Shown here piece after piece: positions 1-7,310 of a stretch of DNA of 64,000 bases. The stretch spans positions 346,032 to 410,031 of the forward strand of contig NZ_PVTF01000010.1 in the NCBI RefSeq assembly GCF_003002815.1, read 5' to 3'. Origin of the DNA: Umezawaea tangerina. GTDB taxonomy: Bacteria > Actinomycetota > Actinomycetes > Mycobacteriales > Pseudonocardiaceae. Numbering within the stretch: position 1 is the first letter of the stretch; each line of letters begins with the position of its first letter. The notes below the pieces were generated by a model. The model was not told the DNA's origin. It worked only from the letters and a program-made list of their open reading frames with translations, and ran no database searches. The position numbers were made by a program, and so were the translations under genes.

Positions 1-681
1 TTCGAGGACCTCGGCCTGCTGCACCCGCTGCTCGTCGGGAGCGGTCACACCGTGCGGTACCTGGACGTCGGCGTCGAGGGCGTCGACACCGACGCCATCG
101 CGGCGGCCGACCTGGTGGTCGTGCTCGGCGGACCGATCGGCGCCAACGACGAGGACCGCTACCCGTTCCTGGGCGAGGAGATCGCCGCCATCCGCAAGCG
201 GCTCGACGGCGGTGGGCGGACCCTGGGCATCTGCCTCGGCGCGCAGCTGGTCGCGCGGGCGCTGGGCGCCGACGTCGTGCCGTCCGGGCACACCGAGATC
301 GGCTACGCGCCGCTGGAGCTCACGCCGGAGGGGGCCGGCTCGCCGTTGCGCCACCTCGACGGCGTGCCGGTGCTGCACTGGCACAACGACCGGTTCGACG
401 TCCCGCGCGGTGCCGTCCGGCTGGCCTCGACCCCGCGCTGCCCGAACCAGGCGTTCGCGCTGGGCGCCGACGTCCTGGCGTTGCAGTTCCACCTGGAGAC
501 CGACCACCGCGTGGTCGAGCCGTGGCTCATCGGGCACGCGGAAGCGCTTGCGGCGGCGGGGATCCACCCCCGTGACATCCGGACCGCCGCCGCGGCGGCG
601 GGTCCCGCGCTCACCGCCGCGGCGTCCTGCGTGGTCGAGGAGTGGCTGAGGGGGCGCCTCGACGGAGACGCCCCCTCGTGA
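1..681 (+). CDS. class I glutamine amidotransferase domain protein (5' truncated)
   Basis: The frame is open from base 1, so the start codon lies outside the window; the in-frame GTG at 52 is not a credible start because domain sequence precedes it. The visible part is a class I (triad) glutamine amidotransferase: a VVVLGGPIGA oxyanion-loop segment, the nucleophile elbow GICLGAQLVARALGA with its Cys, and the late ALQFHLETD segment carrying the catalytic His and Glu. The family hydrolyses glutamine and passes ammonia to a partner enzyme. Stand-alone copies like this one, related to the GuaA N-domain, usually have an unknown acceptor. It ends 6 bp before the convergent lyase gene. The family call is firm; the substrate is unknown. 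Confidence 0.88.
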   Translation, partial: FEDLGLLHPLLVGSGHTVRYLDVGVEGVDTDAIAAADLVVVLGGPIGANDEDRYPFLGEEIAAIRKRLDGGGRTLGICLGAQLVARALGADVVPSGHTEIGYAPLELTPEGAGSPLRHLDGVPVLHWHNDRFDVPRGAVRLASTPRCPNQAFALGADVLALQFHLETDHRVVEPWLIGHAEALAAAGIHPRDIRTAAAAAGPALTAAASCVVEEWLRGRLDGDAPS

Positions 682-687
682 CCGGTC

Positions 688-1524
688 TCAGAGCTTGCTG
701 GTGCTGATGGCGAAGTTGGAGAAGTAGGAGTGCACTTCCTTCTTCGGGCCCCAGCTCGTGTCGTGCCCGCCGAAGAAGGTGGAGAAGAAGACCCCCTTGA
801 ACTTGATGCCGGAGATGCCCGGCGCCGACTTGCTCGACAGCACCTGCTCGCCGTCGTACCAGACGGTGATCTGCCCGGTGGAGCGGTTCACCGACTGCTG
901 GATGGTGTGCGTGCTGCCGTCGGGCGAGAAGTTCCACGACCCGAGGCCGATGTCCTTGCCGTATCCGTCGTCGGTGGGCGTGTAGACGTAGACCTCGCCC
1001 TTGCTGCCGTTGCGGAACATGAACCGCGTCGACCACGCCTGCCCGTGGTTGCCGCCGCTGGCCTCGCCGGTGTTGCCGCCGTAGAGGCCGGGCAGCTTGC
1101 CGCCGAGGCCGAAGTCGAAGCCGGACGGGAACCGCACGTCGTACTTGAGGTAGAGCGTGGTGGCGCCGGTCAGGTCGGAGTGACCGTTCTTGGCGAGGTT
1201 CTGGTAGAACTGCCCGCCGCCGGAGGTGGGGCAGTTCGTGCACGACGGCGCGGAGGACCCCTTGCCGTACTTGACGTCCAGGGTCGCGCCGCTCGCCTTC
1301 ATGTTGCCGAAGCCGAACTCGCCGCTGCCGTCGACGCCCCAGGCGTCGCGCCAGGAGGACGACGGGAAGCCGGAGAACGTGCCGGTCCACGTCGAGGCCG
1401 CGGCCTCCACGGATCCCGGCAGCGCGGCCGAGGCCGGTGCGGCGTGGGCGGCGGGGGAGAGTGCGACGGCCGAGACGGCCACCGCGAGCAGGGTCTTGGC
1501 CAGCCGAGAAGCCAGATGCGACAT
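688..1524 (-). CDS. secreted polysaccharide lyase-like protein (PL14/PL20-type fold)
   Basis: This is a 278-residue secreted protein. Residues 1-28 are a Sec signal peptide (hydrophobic core LLAVAVSAVALSP, cleavage after AHA). The mature part has the features of single-domain beta-jelly-roll lyases: a GGKLPGLYGG strand-loop, YLKYDVRFP, RFMFRNG and a late TVWYDGEQV strand. Such proteins cleave uronic-acid polysaccharides by beta-elimination; the substrate here (alginate, glucuronan or other) cannot be told. It is monocistronic and read leftward from a promoter that contains a DasR-like operator, which suggests induction together with the chitinase at 24.1 kb. The ATG at 1524 is preceded by a GGAAGGAAGAC-type ribosome binding site. 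A GH16-like jelly roll is an alternative family. Confidence 0.72.
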   Translation of the reverse strand: MSHLASRLAKTLLAVAVSAVALSPAAHAAPASAALPGSVEAAASTWTGTFSGFPSSSWRDAWGVDGSGEFGFGNMKASGATLDVKYGKGSSAPSCTNCPTSGGGQFYQNLAKNGHSDLTGATTLYLKYDVRFPSGFDFGLGGKLPGLYGGNTGEASGGNHGQAWSTRFMFRNGSKGEVYVYTPTDDGYGKDIGLGSWNFSPDGSTHTIQQSVNRSTGQITVWYDGEQVLSSKSAPGISGIKFKGVFFSTFFGGHDTSWGPKKEVHSYFSNFAISTSKL

Positions 1525-1578
1525 CCGGTCTTCCTTTCCTTCGAAGGGGCGGTGCCCTTGGCGGCGGCGTGGTGGAAG

Positions 1579-1607
1579 ACGTTAAGCGGTCTAGACCACA
1601 AGTTCAA
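1579..1607 (-). promoter_or_regulatory. promoter of the lyase gene with embedded DasR-like operator
   Basis: Read on the minus strand, a -35 TTGAAC (1602-1607) and a -10 TAACGT (1579-1584) are separated by exactly 17 bp. The spacer holds the perfect palindrome GGTCTAGACC (1588-1597), matching the core of the known DasR-responsive element TGGTCTAGACCA. DasR is the GntR-family N-acetylglucosamine repressor of actinomycetes. The position inside the spacer fits direct repression. The same arrangement occurs before the chitinase gene. Confidence 0.7.
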
Positions 1608-1669
1608 GATGGCGATTCATGTTCATGGATGTGAACCACTGGATCGGGGTGATCAGGTCTGCCACGGTG

Positions 1670-2905
1670 ATGACCATGCGCGACGACGCCGGGAGCGGCT
1701 TTCGGGCGGCCTTCGGCGTCGCCGAGTTCCGCGTGCTCTGGTGCGCCTCGCTCACCTCGATCGTCGGCGACCAGCTGGCCAGGCTCGCCCTGTCGATCCT
1801 GGTGTTCCAGCGCACCGGCTCACCCGCGTGGACCGCGCTGACCTACGCGCTGACGATGCTGCCCGGCCTGCTGTCGGGCGTGCTGCTCACCGGGCTCGCC
1901 GACCGGTACCCGCGGCGGACGGTGATGGTGTGCAGCGACCTGGGCCGGGCCGCGCTGGTGGCCGTGATGGCCGTGCCCGCGGTGCCGCTGCCTCTGGTCG
2001 TGGCGCTGCTGGTGCTGGTGCAGCTGGCCGAGCCGCCGTTCGCTGCCGCCCAGGGCGCGCTGCTGCCGGTGGTGCTGGGGGAGCGGCGCTACGAGGCGGG
2101 CCAGTCGATCCACCTGATCACCCACCAGGTCGGGCTGCTGCTCGGGTTCGCGGGCGGCGGGCTCGTGGTCGCCTGGCTCGGGACGTCCGGCGCGCTGGCC
2201 GTCGACGCCGTCACGTTCGCGCTGTCCGCGCTGCTGCTCCGGCTCGGCCTGCGCCCGCGACCGGCGTCGCTCACGCCGTCGGACGGACCGTCCACCGGCG
2301 TGTGGTGGGCGCAGGTGCGGGCGGGCGCGGGACTCGTGTGGCACGACCGGCGGCTGCGGCTGCTCATCGCGATCGGCTGCCTGGCCGCGTTCGCCGTCGT
2401 CCCGGAAGGACTCGCCGCGCCGTTCTCCGAGGAGGTCGGCGCCGGGGTCGCCGGGGTCGGCGTGCTGCTGGCCGCCGATCCGGCCGGGATGGTCGTGGGC
2501 GCGCTGCTGCTGCGGCTCGTGCCCGCCGCGGCGCGGGTGCGGCTGCTCGGCCTGCTCGCCGTCGCCACGGTGCTGCCGGTGGCCGGGTACTTCCTCTCGC
2601 CCGGTCTCGGGTTCGCCGTCGGGCTGCTCGCGCTGTCCGGCGCGTTCAGCGCGTACCAGGTCACGGCCGGTGCCACGTTCGTCCGACTGGTACCCGACCG
2701 GCGGCGCGGGCAGGCGCTGGGCTTCGCCCGCACGAGCCTGGTCGCCGCCCAGGGCCTCGGCGTGGCCGCGGGCGGTCTCGTGGCGCAGTGGACCGGGTCC
2801 ACCACGGGCACGATCGCCGCCGCGGGGGCCGCGGGAACGGTGTTGGCGCTCGCCGCGGCCGCCTCGTGGTCCAGGGTGTCCACAACGGTGACTACAGACG
2901 GTTGA
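1670..2905 (+). CDS. MFS transporter (EntS-like exporter family)
   Basis: An integral membrane protein of about 411 residues with roughly twelve hydrophobic segments. It begins with the GFRAAFGVAEFRVLWCASL segment typical of MFS_3 exporters and carries the loop motif DRYPRRTVMV between TM2 and TM3 and LVPDRRRGQALGFA in the central part of the C-half. The family exports small molecules such as siderophores or drugs using the proton gradient; no substrate is indicated. I chose the ATG at 1670 (a GTG sits directly before it, and GATCAGG lies about 10 bp upstream) over the in-frame ATG at 1619, which has no ribosome binding site and would add a hydrophilic tail. It is transcribed alone and converges on the two micro-ORFs. 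Confidence 0.85.
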   Translation: MTMRDDAGSGFRAAFGVAEFRVLWCASLTSIVGDQLARLALSILVFQRTGSPAWTALTYALTMLPGLLSGVLLTGLADRYPRRTVMVCSDLGRAALVAVMAVPAVPLPLVVALLVLVQLAEPPFAAAQGALLPVVLGERRYEAGQSIHLITHQVGLLLGFAGGGLVVAWLGTSGALAVDAVTFALSALLLRLGLRPRPASLTPSDGPSTGVWWAQVRAGAGLVWHDRRLRLLIAIGCLAAFAVVPEGLAAPFSEEVGAGVAGVGVLLAADPAGMVVGALLLRLVPAAARVRLLGLLAVATVLPVAGYFLSPGLGFAVGLLALSGAFSAYQVTAGATFVRLVPDRRRGQALGFARTSLVAAQGLGVAAGGLVAQWTGSTTGTIAAAGAAGTVLALAAAASWSRVSTTVTTDG

Positions 2906-2910
2906 CCGCT

Positions 2911-2931
2911 TCACCAGATCTTGTCGCGCAT
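2911..2931 (-). CDS. micro-ORF 1 encoding hexapeptide MRDKIW
   Basis: On the minus strand ATG at 2931 opens a six-codon frame ATG CGC GAC AAG ATC TGG TGA. The sequence GGGAGGTG (2939-2946) stands 9 bp upstream at ideal Shine-Dalgarno distance. An almost identical unit lies 54 bp upstream (2985-3005), so codons and ribosome binding site are duplicated together. I do not recognise the peptide. The closest precedent for such short genes is bytA of the biarylitide pathway, an 18-bp gene, but no P450 lies nearby. A regulatory uORF is another possibility, though no gene follows in the same direction. Confidence 0.45.
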   Translation of the reverse strand: MRDKIW

Positions 2932-2984
2932 GTCGGCCCACCTCCCTCGTTCCCCCAGTAGTACGGCCGGAAACGGGAGTCGGG

Positions 2985-3005
2985 TCACCAGATCTTGTCG
3001 CGCAC
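2985..3005 (-). CDS. micro-ORF 2 encoding (M/V)RDKIW hexapeptide
   Basis: The frame reads GTG CGC GAC AAG ATC TGG TGA on the minus strand. It is preceded by GGAGGTGA (3011-3018), a near-perfect anti-16S match, five bases before the GTG. It encodes the same six residues as the downstream copy at 2911-2931, with a GTG in place of ATG. The two copies share 18 consecutive bases from the arginine codon to the stop codon; the flanks outside the ribosome binding sites differ, which argues for selection on the peptide. Upstream lies a palindrome at 3060-3076 and the divergent GGDEF gene. Confidence 0.45.
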   Translation of the reverse strand: MRDKIW

Positions 3006-3059
3006 GGTGGTCACCTCCACTCCGTGTCGTCACCCCGGCAGCGGCTGACTTCGCCCCTG

Positions 3060-3076
3060 GTCACGATTACCGTGAC
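3060..3076. promoter_or_regulatory. inverted repeat between micro-ORFs and GGDEF gene
   Basis: GTCACG and CGTGAC flank a 5-bp centre (ATTAC), forming a 17-bp palindrome 51 bp before the GGDEF start and 55 bp before micro-ORF 2. The placement in a divergent intergenic region suggests an operator; no binding protein can be assigned. Confidence 0.4.
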
Positions 3077-3126
3077 GCTCCGTCCGGTCCTGGTGCACGC
3101 CAGGGCGACCGCGTCGTGAGGCGAAC

Positions 3127-4479
3127 ATGGACATGGGACATCGCGCGGACGCTCCGGTGCGGACCGGAGCGCCGTGGCGCGCCGTGCCGGGCTGGTCCCT
3201 ATGGTCCCTGTCCGCACGGGCGTTGGCGTACGTGCTGCTGGTGGATTCGGGCGCTGTTCTCGCCGTCGTCCTCAGCGCGCTGGGTCCGGTCCCGGCCAGG
3301 TCGTGGGCCGTCGCGGCCGTCCTGGCGGGCTGCGCGGGCGCCCACCTGCACTTCTCCCGGTGGATCGAGCGCATCCGCCGCGACCACAGCCACCTGCCGC
3401 ACGTCGACCTGTGCAGCATCTGGATCTTCGCGGGCGCCCTCGTGCTGCCACCGCTGCCCGCGGTCCTGCTCGTCGCGACGATCTACCTGCACCGGTGGTG
3501 GGTGGTCGGCCGCTGGGACGCCTCCCGACCACCGCACCGGTGCCTGTTCACCGGGTCCATGATGGTCCTCGCCGCACTGGCCGCCAACGGCGTCTCCGCC
3601 GCCACCGGCCTGCGTGGACACCTCATGGCGGGCCGGCCCTCCGGAGTGCTGGACCTGGTCGGCATCATCGGCGCCGGAGCCGCCCAGTGGGGCGTGAACT
3701 CGCTGCTCGTCGGGATCGTCATCGCCCTGACCGTGAAGCTGCGCAAGATCGGCGAGGCCGTCGGCAGCGGCGCGGACAACCTGCTCGAGATCGGACAGCT
3801 CGCCCTCGGCTCGTTCGTCGCGCTCGCCGTCGCCTGGTGGCCGGGGTTCGCGGCGCCGATGGTCGTGGCCGCGGTCGCGCTGCACCGGACCGTGCTCATC
3901 CACCAGCTGGAACTGGCGGCCCGGACGGACAACAAGACCGGACTGCTGAACGCCGAGGCCTGGCACCTCCAGGCACGACTGGAACTCCAACGCACCCGCG
4001 CCCGCCAGACACCGTCGACGCTGGGGCTGTTCATGATCGACGTGGACCACTTCAAGGACGTCAACGACCGCTACGGCCACCAGGTCGGCGACTCGGTGCT
4101 GCGCGCGATCGCCGACGCCCTGTCCTCCTCGGTGCGCCGCGGCGACTCCGTGGGCCGCTTCGGCGGCGAGGAGTTCGCCGTCCTGCTCCCGATGGTCGAA
4201 CGCACCGAGGCCCTGCTCATCGCCGAACGGGTCCGGTCGCAGGTGCTGGGGCTGAAGATCGACGACAGCGCGGGCGGAGTGGTCACGGGGCTGGGGGTCA
4301 GCATCGGCGTGGCGATCTGGCCGGAGGTGGACGAGGACACGGTGGAGGGGGTGCTGGCCGCGGCGGACTCGGCGCTGTACGAGGCGAAGCGGCTGGGGAG
4401 GGATCAGGTGCAGGTGGCGGGGGTGGTGCGGAGGTTGAGGTGGGTGCCCGCGGTGAGGAGGGGGCAGGTGGTGGATTGA
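3127..4479 (+). CDS. membrane-anchored diguanylate cyclase (GGDEF domain)
   Basis: A protein of 450 residues. Residues about 30-260 contain seven to eight hydrophobic segments arranged as an integral membrane sensor; residues about 275-430 form a GGDEF domain. The substrate loop DVDHFKDVNDRYGH and the active-site signature GRFGGEEF are both intact, so it should convert two GTP to cyclic di-GMP at the membrane. No clear RxxD product-inhibition site is visible before GGEEF. There is no EAL domain. It is read alone, divergent from the MRDKIW micro-ORFs. The start ATG at 3127 follows GTGAGGCGAAC. Confidence 0.9.
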   Translation: MDMGHRADAPVRTGAPWRAVPGWSLWSLSARALAYVLLVDSGAVLAVVLSALGPVPARSWAVAAVLAGCAGAHLHFSRWIERIRRDHSHLPHVDLCSIWIFAGALVLPPLPAVLLVATIYLHRWWVVGRWDASRPPHRCLFTGSMMVLAALAANGVSAATGLRGHLMAGRPSGVLDLVGIIGAGAAQWGVNSLLVGIVIALTVKLRKIGEAVGSGADNLLEIGQLALGSFVALAVAWWPGFAAPMVVAAVALHRTVLIHQLELAARTDNKTGLLNAEAWHLQARLELQRTRARQTPSTLGLFMIDVDHFKDVNDRYGHQVGDSVLRAIADALSSSVRRGDSVGRFGGEEFAVLLPMVERTEALLIAERVRSQVLGLKIDDSAGGVVTGLGVSIGVAIWPEVDEDTVEGVLAAADSALYEAKRLGRDQVQVAGVVRRLRWVPAVRRGQVVD

Positions 4480-4597
4480 GGGGCTTGGGTGTCGTTGGGT
4501 GTTCTTGCCGTTGTGGGTGTCGCCTGGTGTTCGAGTTGCGGTGTGTCGCCCGGTGTAGGTGCCGCGGACTCTGGGGGTATCGCTACAGCGGACCCAT

Positions 4598-4717
4598 GTG
4601 CGGTCGGCTTGACTTGGGGCCCCTTTTTTGGGCTTCGTCGGGCGAAAAAGGGCAGGTGGTAGAGCCTGCCCGCCGACTCATTGTAAGCCCAAAAACCCCA
4701 AGTCAAGCCGACCGCAC
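4598..4717. repeat. 120-bp nested palindromic element
   Basis: Outer arms of 22 bp are perfectly complementary (4598-4619 with 4696-4717). They continue, after a 5-base bulge on the left, into a further 11-bp perfect arm (4625-4635 with 4685-4695). The interior holds another hairpin (GGGCAGG ... CCTGCCC). The whole would fold as a long stem. It may be a strong bidirectional terminator, a small MITE-like element without a transposase, or a structured RNA. No target-site duplication is obvious. Confidence 0.7.
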
Positions 4718-4738
4718 TAGCGGACGAGCACCGCTCGC

Positions 4739-4820
4739 TTCCAGCTGGGTTGGGTAGCTGGCTGGCCGTTCCAGCGTCGTCGGGTAGCTGGCTGGTTGCT
4801 TTCCAGCGTCGTTGGGTCGT
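4739..4820. repeat. three imperfect direct repeats of about 30 bp
   Basis: The word TTCCAGC...GGGTAGCTGGCTGG begins at 4739 and 4769 and, in degenerate form, at 4801, giving a period of about 30-32 bp between the palindrome and the end of the grpB-like gene. Confidence 0.5.
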
Positions 4821-4855
4821 TGCTTTTGGTGCTGGCGGTGGCGGGCGGGTTGGGG

Positions 4856-5374
4856 TTAGTCCTCCCAGACGTCGCTCTTCGGGAGTCCCCGTGCCTCGCG
4901 TTCCCGGTCGACCAGCTTCTGGATCAAGGCGGTCTTCCCCTTGGTGTACACCAGACCGTCCGACTCCCGTGCCGCGAGTTCCCGTTTCAGTGTGCCGTAC
5001 TCGGCGGTGGCAGCGGGGTGGGTGAGGAGGTGGTCGCGGAGTAGGCGTTCGTTGCGGGTGTCCCAGTCGGTGGCCGGGACGACGTGGAGGTGGTGGGTGC
5101 GGGTGCCGTTGGTGTCGCGGCGGTAGAAGAGGCGGTTGCGCATGCCGGTTTCCTCGCGCGTGTAGCCGAGGGCGGTCAGGGTCGACTCGGTGGCGAGGAC
5201 GGCGGCCAGGTCCGGTGTGGATGCCATGAGGTCGATGACGGGTTTGGCGGCTAGGCCGGGGATGGCGGTGCTGCCGATGTGTTCGATGATGGGGAAGTGG
5301 GGGCGCAGTTCGGCGATCGAGCGGGCGGCCTCGGTGGGCCAGGTGGGGTCGTGGTCGGAGAAGTCGATCGGCAT
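4856..5374 (-). CDS. GrpB family protein (UPF0157)
   Basis: A 172-residue cytoplasmic protein with the nucleotidyltransferase-like GrpB fold. The hallmark EHIGSTAIPGLAAKPVIDLMAS lies near residues 30-55, followed by LFYRRD and THHLHVV. The fold is also found fused to dephospho-CoA kinases, but the activity of free-standing members is unknown. Length and motif order are normal for the family. ATG at 5374 is divergent from the GNAT gene, with only 23 bp between them, so promoters must overlap the start regions. Confidence 0.88.
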   Translation of the reverse strand: MPIDFSDHDPTWPTEAARSIAELRPHFPIIEHIGSTAIPGLAAKPVIDLMASTPDLAAVLATESTLTALGYTREETGMRNRLFYRRDTNGTRTHHLHVVPATDWDTRNERLLRDHLLTHPAATAEYGTLKRELAARESDGLVYTKGKTALIQKLVDREREARGLPKSDVWED

Positions 5375-5397
5375 TCCGGGCAGCCTAGTAGTTTGCG

Positions 5398-5949
5398 GTG
5401 GTGGTGAAACCGGATTTCCCCGTGGTGACCGCGCGGCTGCTGCTGCGGCCGTTCACCCCCGACGACCTCGACGCGCTGCACAGCTGGGAGTCCCGGCCGG
5501 ACGTGGCGCGCTACCTGTACTGGGAGGCCCGCACGCGCGAGGAGAGCCGGGTCGCGTTGGAGCGCAAGGTGGCGTCGACGTGGCCGCGCGCGGTGGGTGA
5601 GTCGTTGGTGTTGGCGGTGCAGCGCCGCGACACCGGGCAGGTGATCGGCGACGTGCACGTGGAGTGGCTGCACGAGGAGTGGCGGCAGGGTGAGGTGGGG
5701 TTCGTGTTCCACCCCGACCACGGTGGTCGGGGCTACGCGGCGGAGGCGGCGGAAGTGGTGCTGCGGCTGGGGTTCACGGCGTTGGGGCTGCACCGGATCA
5801 TCGGGCGGTGCGACGTGCGGAACACGGCGTCGAGCAGGCTGATGGAACGGTTGGGGATGCGCAAGGAGGCGCACTTCCGGCACAACGACATCTTCAAGGG
5901 CGAGTGGGGCGAGGAGCTGGTCTACGCGATGCTGGAGGACGAGCTCTGA
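5398..5949 (+). CDS. GNAT acetyltransferase (RimJ/RimL type)
   Basis: A 183-residue single-domain N-acetyltransferase. It opens with TARLLLRPFTPDDLDAL, the first strand and helix of RimJ/RimL-like enzymes, and carries the acetyl-CoA loop HPDHGGRGYAAEAA (Q/R-x-x-G-x-G/A type) near residue 110 and NTASSRLMERLGM near 142. It transfers acetyl from acetyl-CoA to an amine of a protein, peptide or small molecule; the substrate is unknown. The GTG at 5398 is the first credible start. Its last 28 bases overlap the end of the convergent condensation-domain gene. Confidence 0.85.
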   Translation: MVVKPDFPVVTARLLLRPFTPDDLDALHSWESRPDVARYLYWEARTREESRVALERKVASTWPRAVGESLVLAVQRRDTGQVIGDVHVEWLHEEWRQGEVGFVFHPDHGGRGYAAEAAEVVLRLGFTALGLHRIIGRCDVRNTASSRLMERLGMRKEAHFRHNDIFKGEWGEELVYAMLEDEL

Positions 5950-7310
5950 GACTCGGCGAACACCTCCGCGATCCGCGTCGGGGTGATGTCCTCGGTCGCC
6001 AACGTGGTGGCGATCCGCTCGAACGCGAACAGGAACGCCTCGATGTCCTCGGGCGGCAGCAGAGCCGTGTCGGCCATCAGGGACAGTCGCATCCGGTCCG
6101 TCGTGCCGCCGGTGTCGAGGTAGAGGTCCATGTCCTCGTGCGCGGTCCGCTCCGGCCACGCGAGCGTCGTCGCGGCGGGGGCACCGGTCGCGGTGGCGCG
6201 GGCGCGCGGCAGGGTCGACCACATGTCGTTGACCTGGCAGCCCGGCGGCAGCACCACGTCGCGCAGCACCTCGCGCGCGAGCCTGCCGTCGTAGCGGGCG
6301 TGCCGCTTGGCGGCGGCCATCGTCGCCGACGACCGGCGGACCACCTCGTCGAAGGAGTCGACGTCCAGGGCCACCGCGGTCTTCACGGCCTGGTTCATGG
6401 TGGTGACGGCGTTGAACAGGTCGGGAGCCAACCTGTTGCTCTGCATGACGTCCAGCCGGTAGGTCGGTCCGGGGCAGAAGCAGCGGAGCAGCGAGGTGGT
6501 GATCGAGAGCAGCACGACGGACGTGGTGGTCCGCAGCCTGCGGGCGGCCGCGCGGACCGCGACCGGCAGCGCGTCGGACTCGATCTCGCCCCGGACGAAC
6601 CGCGGTGACAGCGGGACGGCCCGCGCGGGGGCGGGTGCGGACGGCATCAGGGCCAGCTGCTCGCGGAGGTGGTGGGTGGCCTCGATGTTGAGCAGCTGGC
6701 CGTCCGGGGAGCCCTGCCGGGTGGCGAGGTCGACCGGTTGCACCGACGGTTTCGGGGCGGGCACGGGCTTTCCGTCGGCGCGGGCGCGCAGCATGGCGGT
6801 GAGCTCGGCGACGAGCAGCTCGGTGCCGGTGTGGTCGGCGGCCATGTGCGAGACGCCCAGGACGACGAGCACCGGGATCCCGTCGTGCAGGGCGAGGGAG
6901 ACCCGGATGGGCAGCTCCTTGTCGTGGTCGAACGCGGTCGCGCCCGCCCGCACCAGGCAGTCGGTGACGATGTCGGTGAACCCCACCGGGTCGTCGGCGG
7001 GCCGGTCGAACAGGCTGACGTCGAGCGCGCCCGAGCCCAGCACCTCCTGGGTGGCGTCACCGCGCGGCGACGGGTGGAACAGGGTGCGCAGGGACTCGTG
7101 GCGCAGCAGCAGCTCGCTGATCTGCTCCAGCACGTCGCCGACGCCCAGCAGCAGCGGGATCGGCAGCCACCTGGTGAGGACGAAGAACGGCTTCACCTCC
7201 GGCAGCCACTCGTGGATGCCGTCCCAGGTGCCCTGCTGGCCCCACGTCAACGGGCCGACGCGCGCCCGTCCGCCGTGGAACTCGGCCTGGACCGCGGTCT
7301 CGGTGATCAC
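5922..7310 (-). CDS. stand-alone condensation-domain acyltransferase
   Basis: About 462 residues with the fold of NRPS condensation domains and PapA-like acyltransferases. The catalytic motif appears as VSHMAADHTG (canonical HHxxxDG with the second His and the Asp kept). Flanking family segments are GPLTWGQQGTW at the N-terminus and HESLRTLF near residue 75. Such enzymes join an acyl-carrier-bound chain to an amine or alcohol. It is the last gene of the polyketide operon; its GTG start overlaps the stop codon of the MATE gene by 3 bp (GTGA). The likely role is off-loading or acyl transfer of the product of the KS-KR-ACP synthase. The acceptor is unknown. Confidence 0.78.
   Translation of the reverse strand: MITETAVQAEFHGGRARVGPLTWGQQGTWDGIHEWLPEVKPFFVLTRWLPIPLLLGVGDVLEQISELLLRHESLRTLFHPSPRGDATQEVLGSGALDVSLFDRPADDPVGFTDIVTDCLVRAGATAFDHDKELPIRVSLALHDGIPVLVVLGVSHMAADHTGTELLVAELTAMLRARADGKPVPAPKPSVQPVDLATRQGSPDGQLLNIEATHHLREQLALMPSAPAPARAVPLSPRFVRGEIESDALPVAVRAAARRLRTTTSVVLLSITTSLLRCFCPGPTYRLDVMQSNRLAPDLFNAVTTMNQAVKTAVALDVDSFDEVVRRSSATMAAAKRHARYDGRLAREVLRDVVLPPGCQVNDMWSTLPRARATATGAPAATTLAWPERTAHEDMDLYLDTGGTTDRMRLSLMADTALLPPEDIEAFLFAFERIATTLATEDITPTRIAEVFAESQSSSSSIA

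Larger units (their letters stand above)
4480..4855. other. gene-free stretch with palindromic element and direct repeats
   Basis: No credible gene is seen between the GGDEF gene and grpB-like gene. The first part is T/G-rich after the stop codon. The middle holds a large nested inverted repeat and the last part three imperfect copies of a short direct repeat; both are listed separately. Confidence 0.6.

Noticed and set aside
730..2961. Long plus-strand frame of 743 codons opposite the lyase gene
   Set aside because: It is antisense to the lyase and out of frame with the MFS gene, has Arg/Gly/Ala-rich low-complexity sequence and no domain; an effect of high GC.
2911..3005. A simple 18-bp repeat such as a protein-binding iteron
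   Set aside because: Not fully excluded, but both copies have in-frame start, stop and correctly spaced Shine-Dalgarno sequences, which a binding site would not need.
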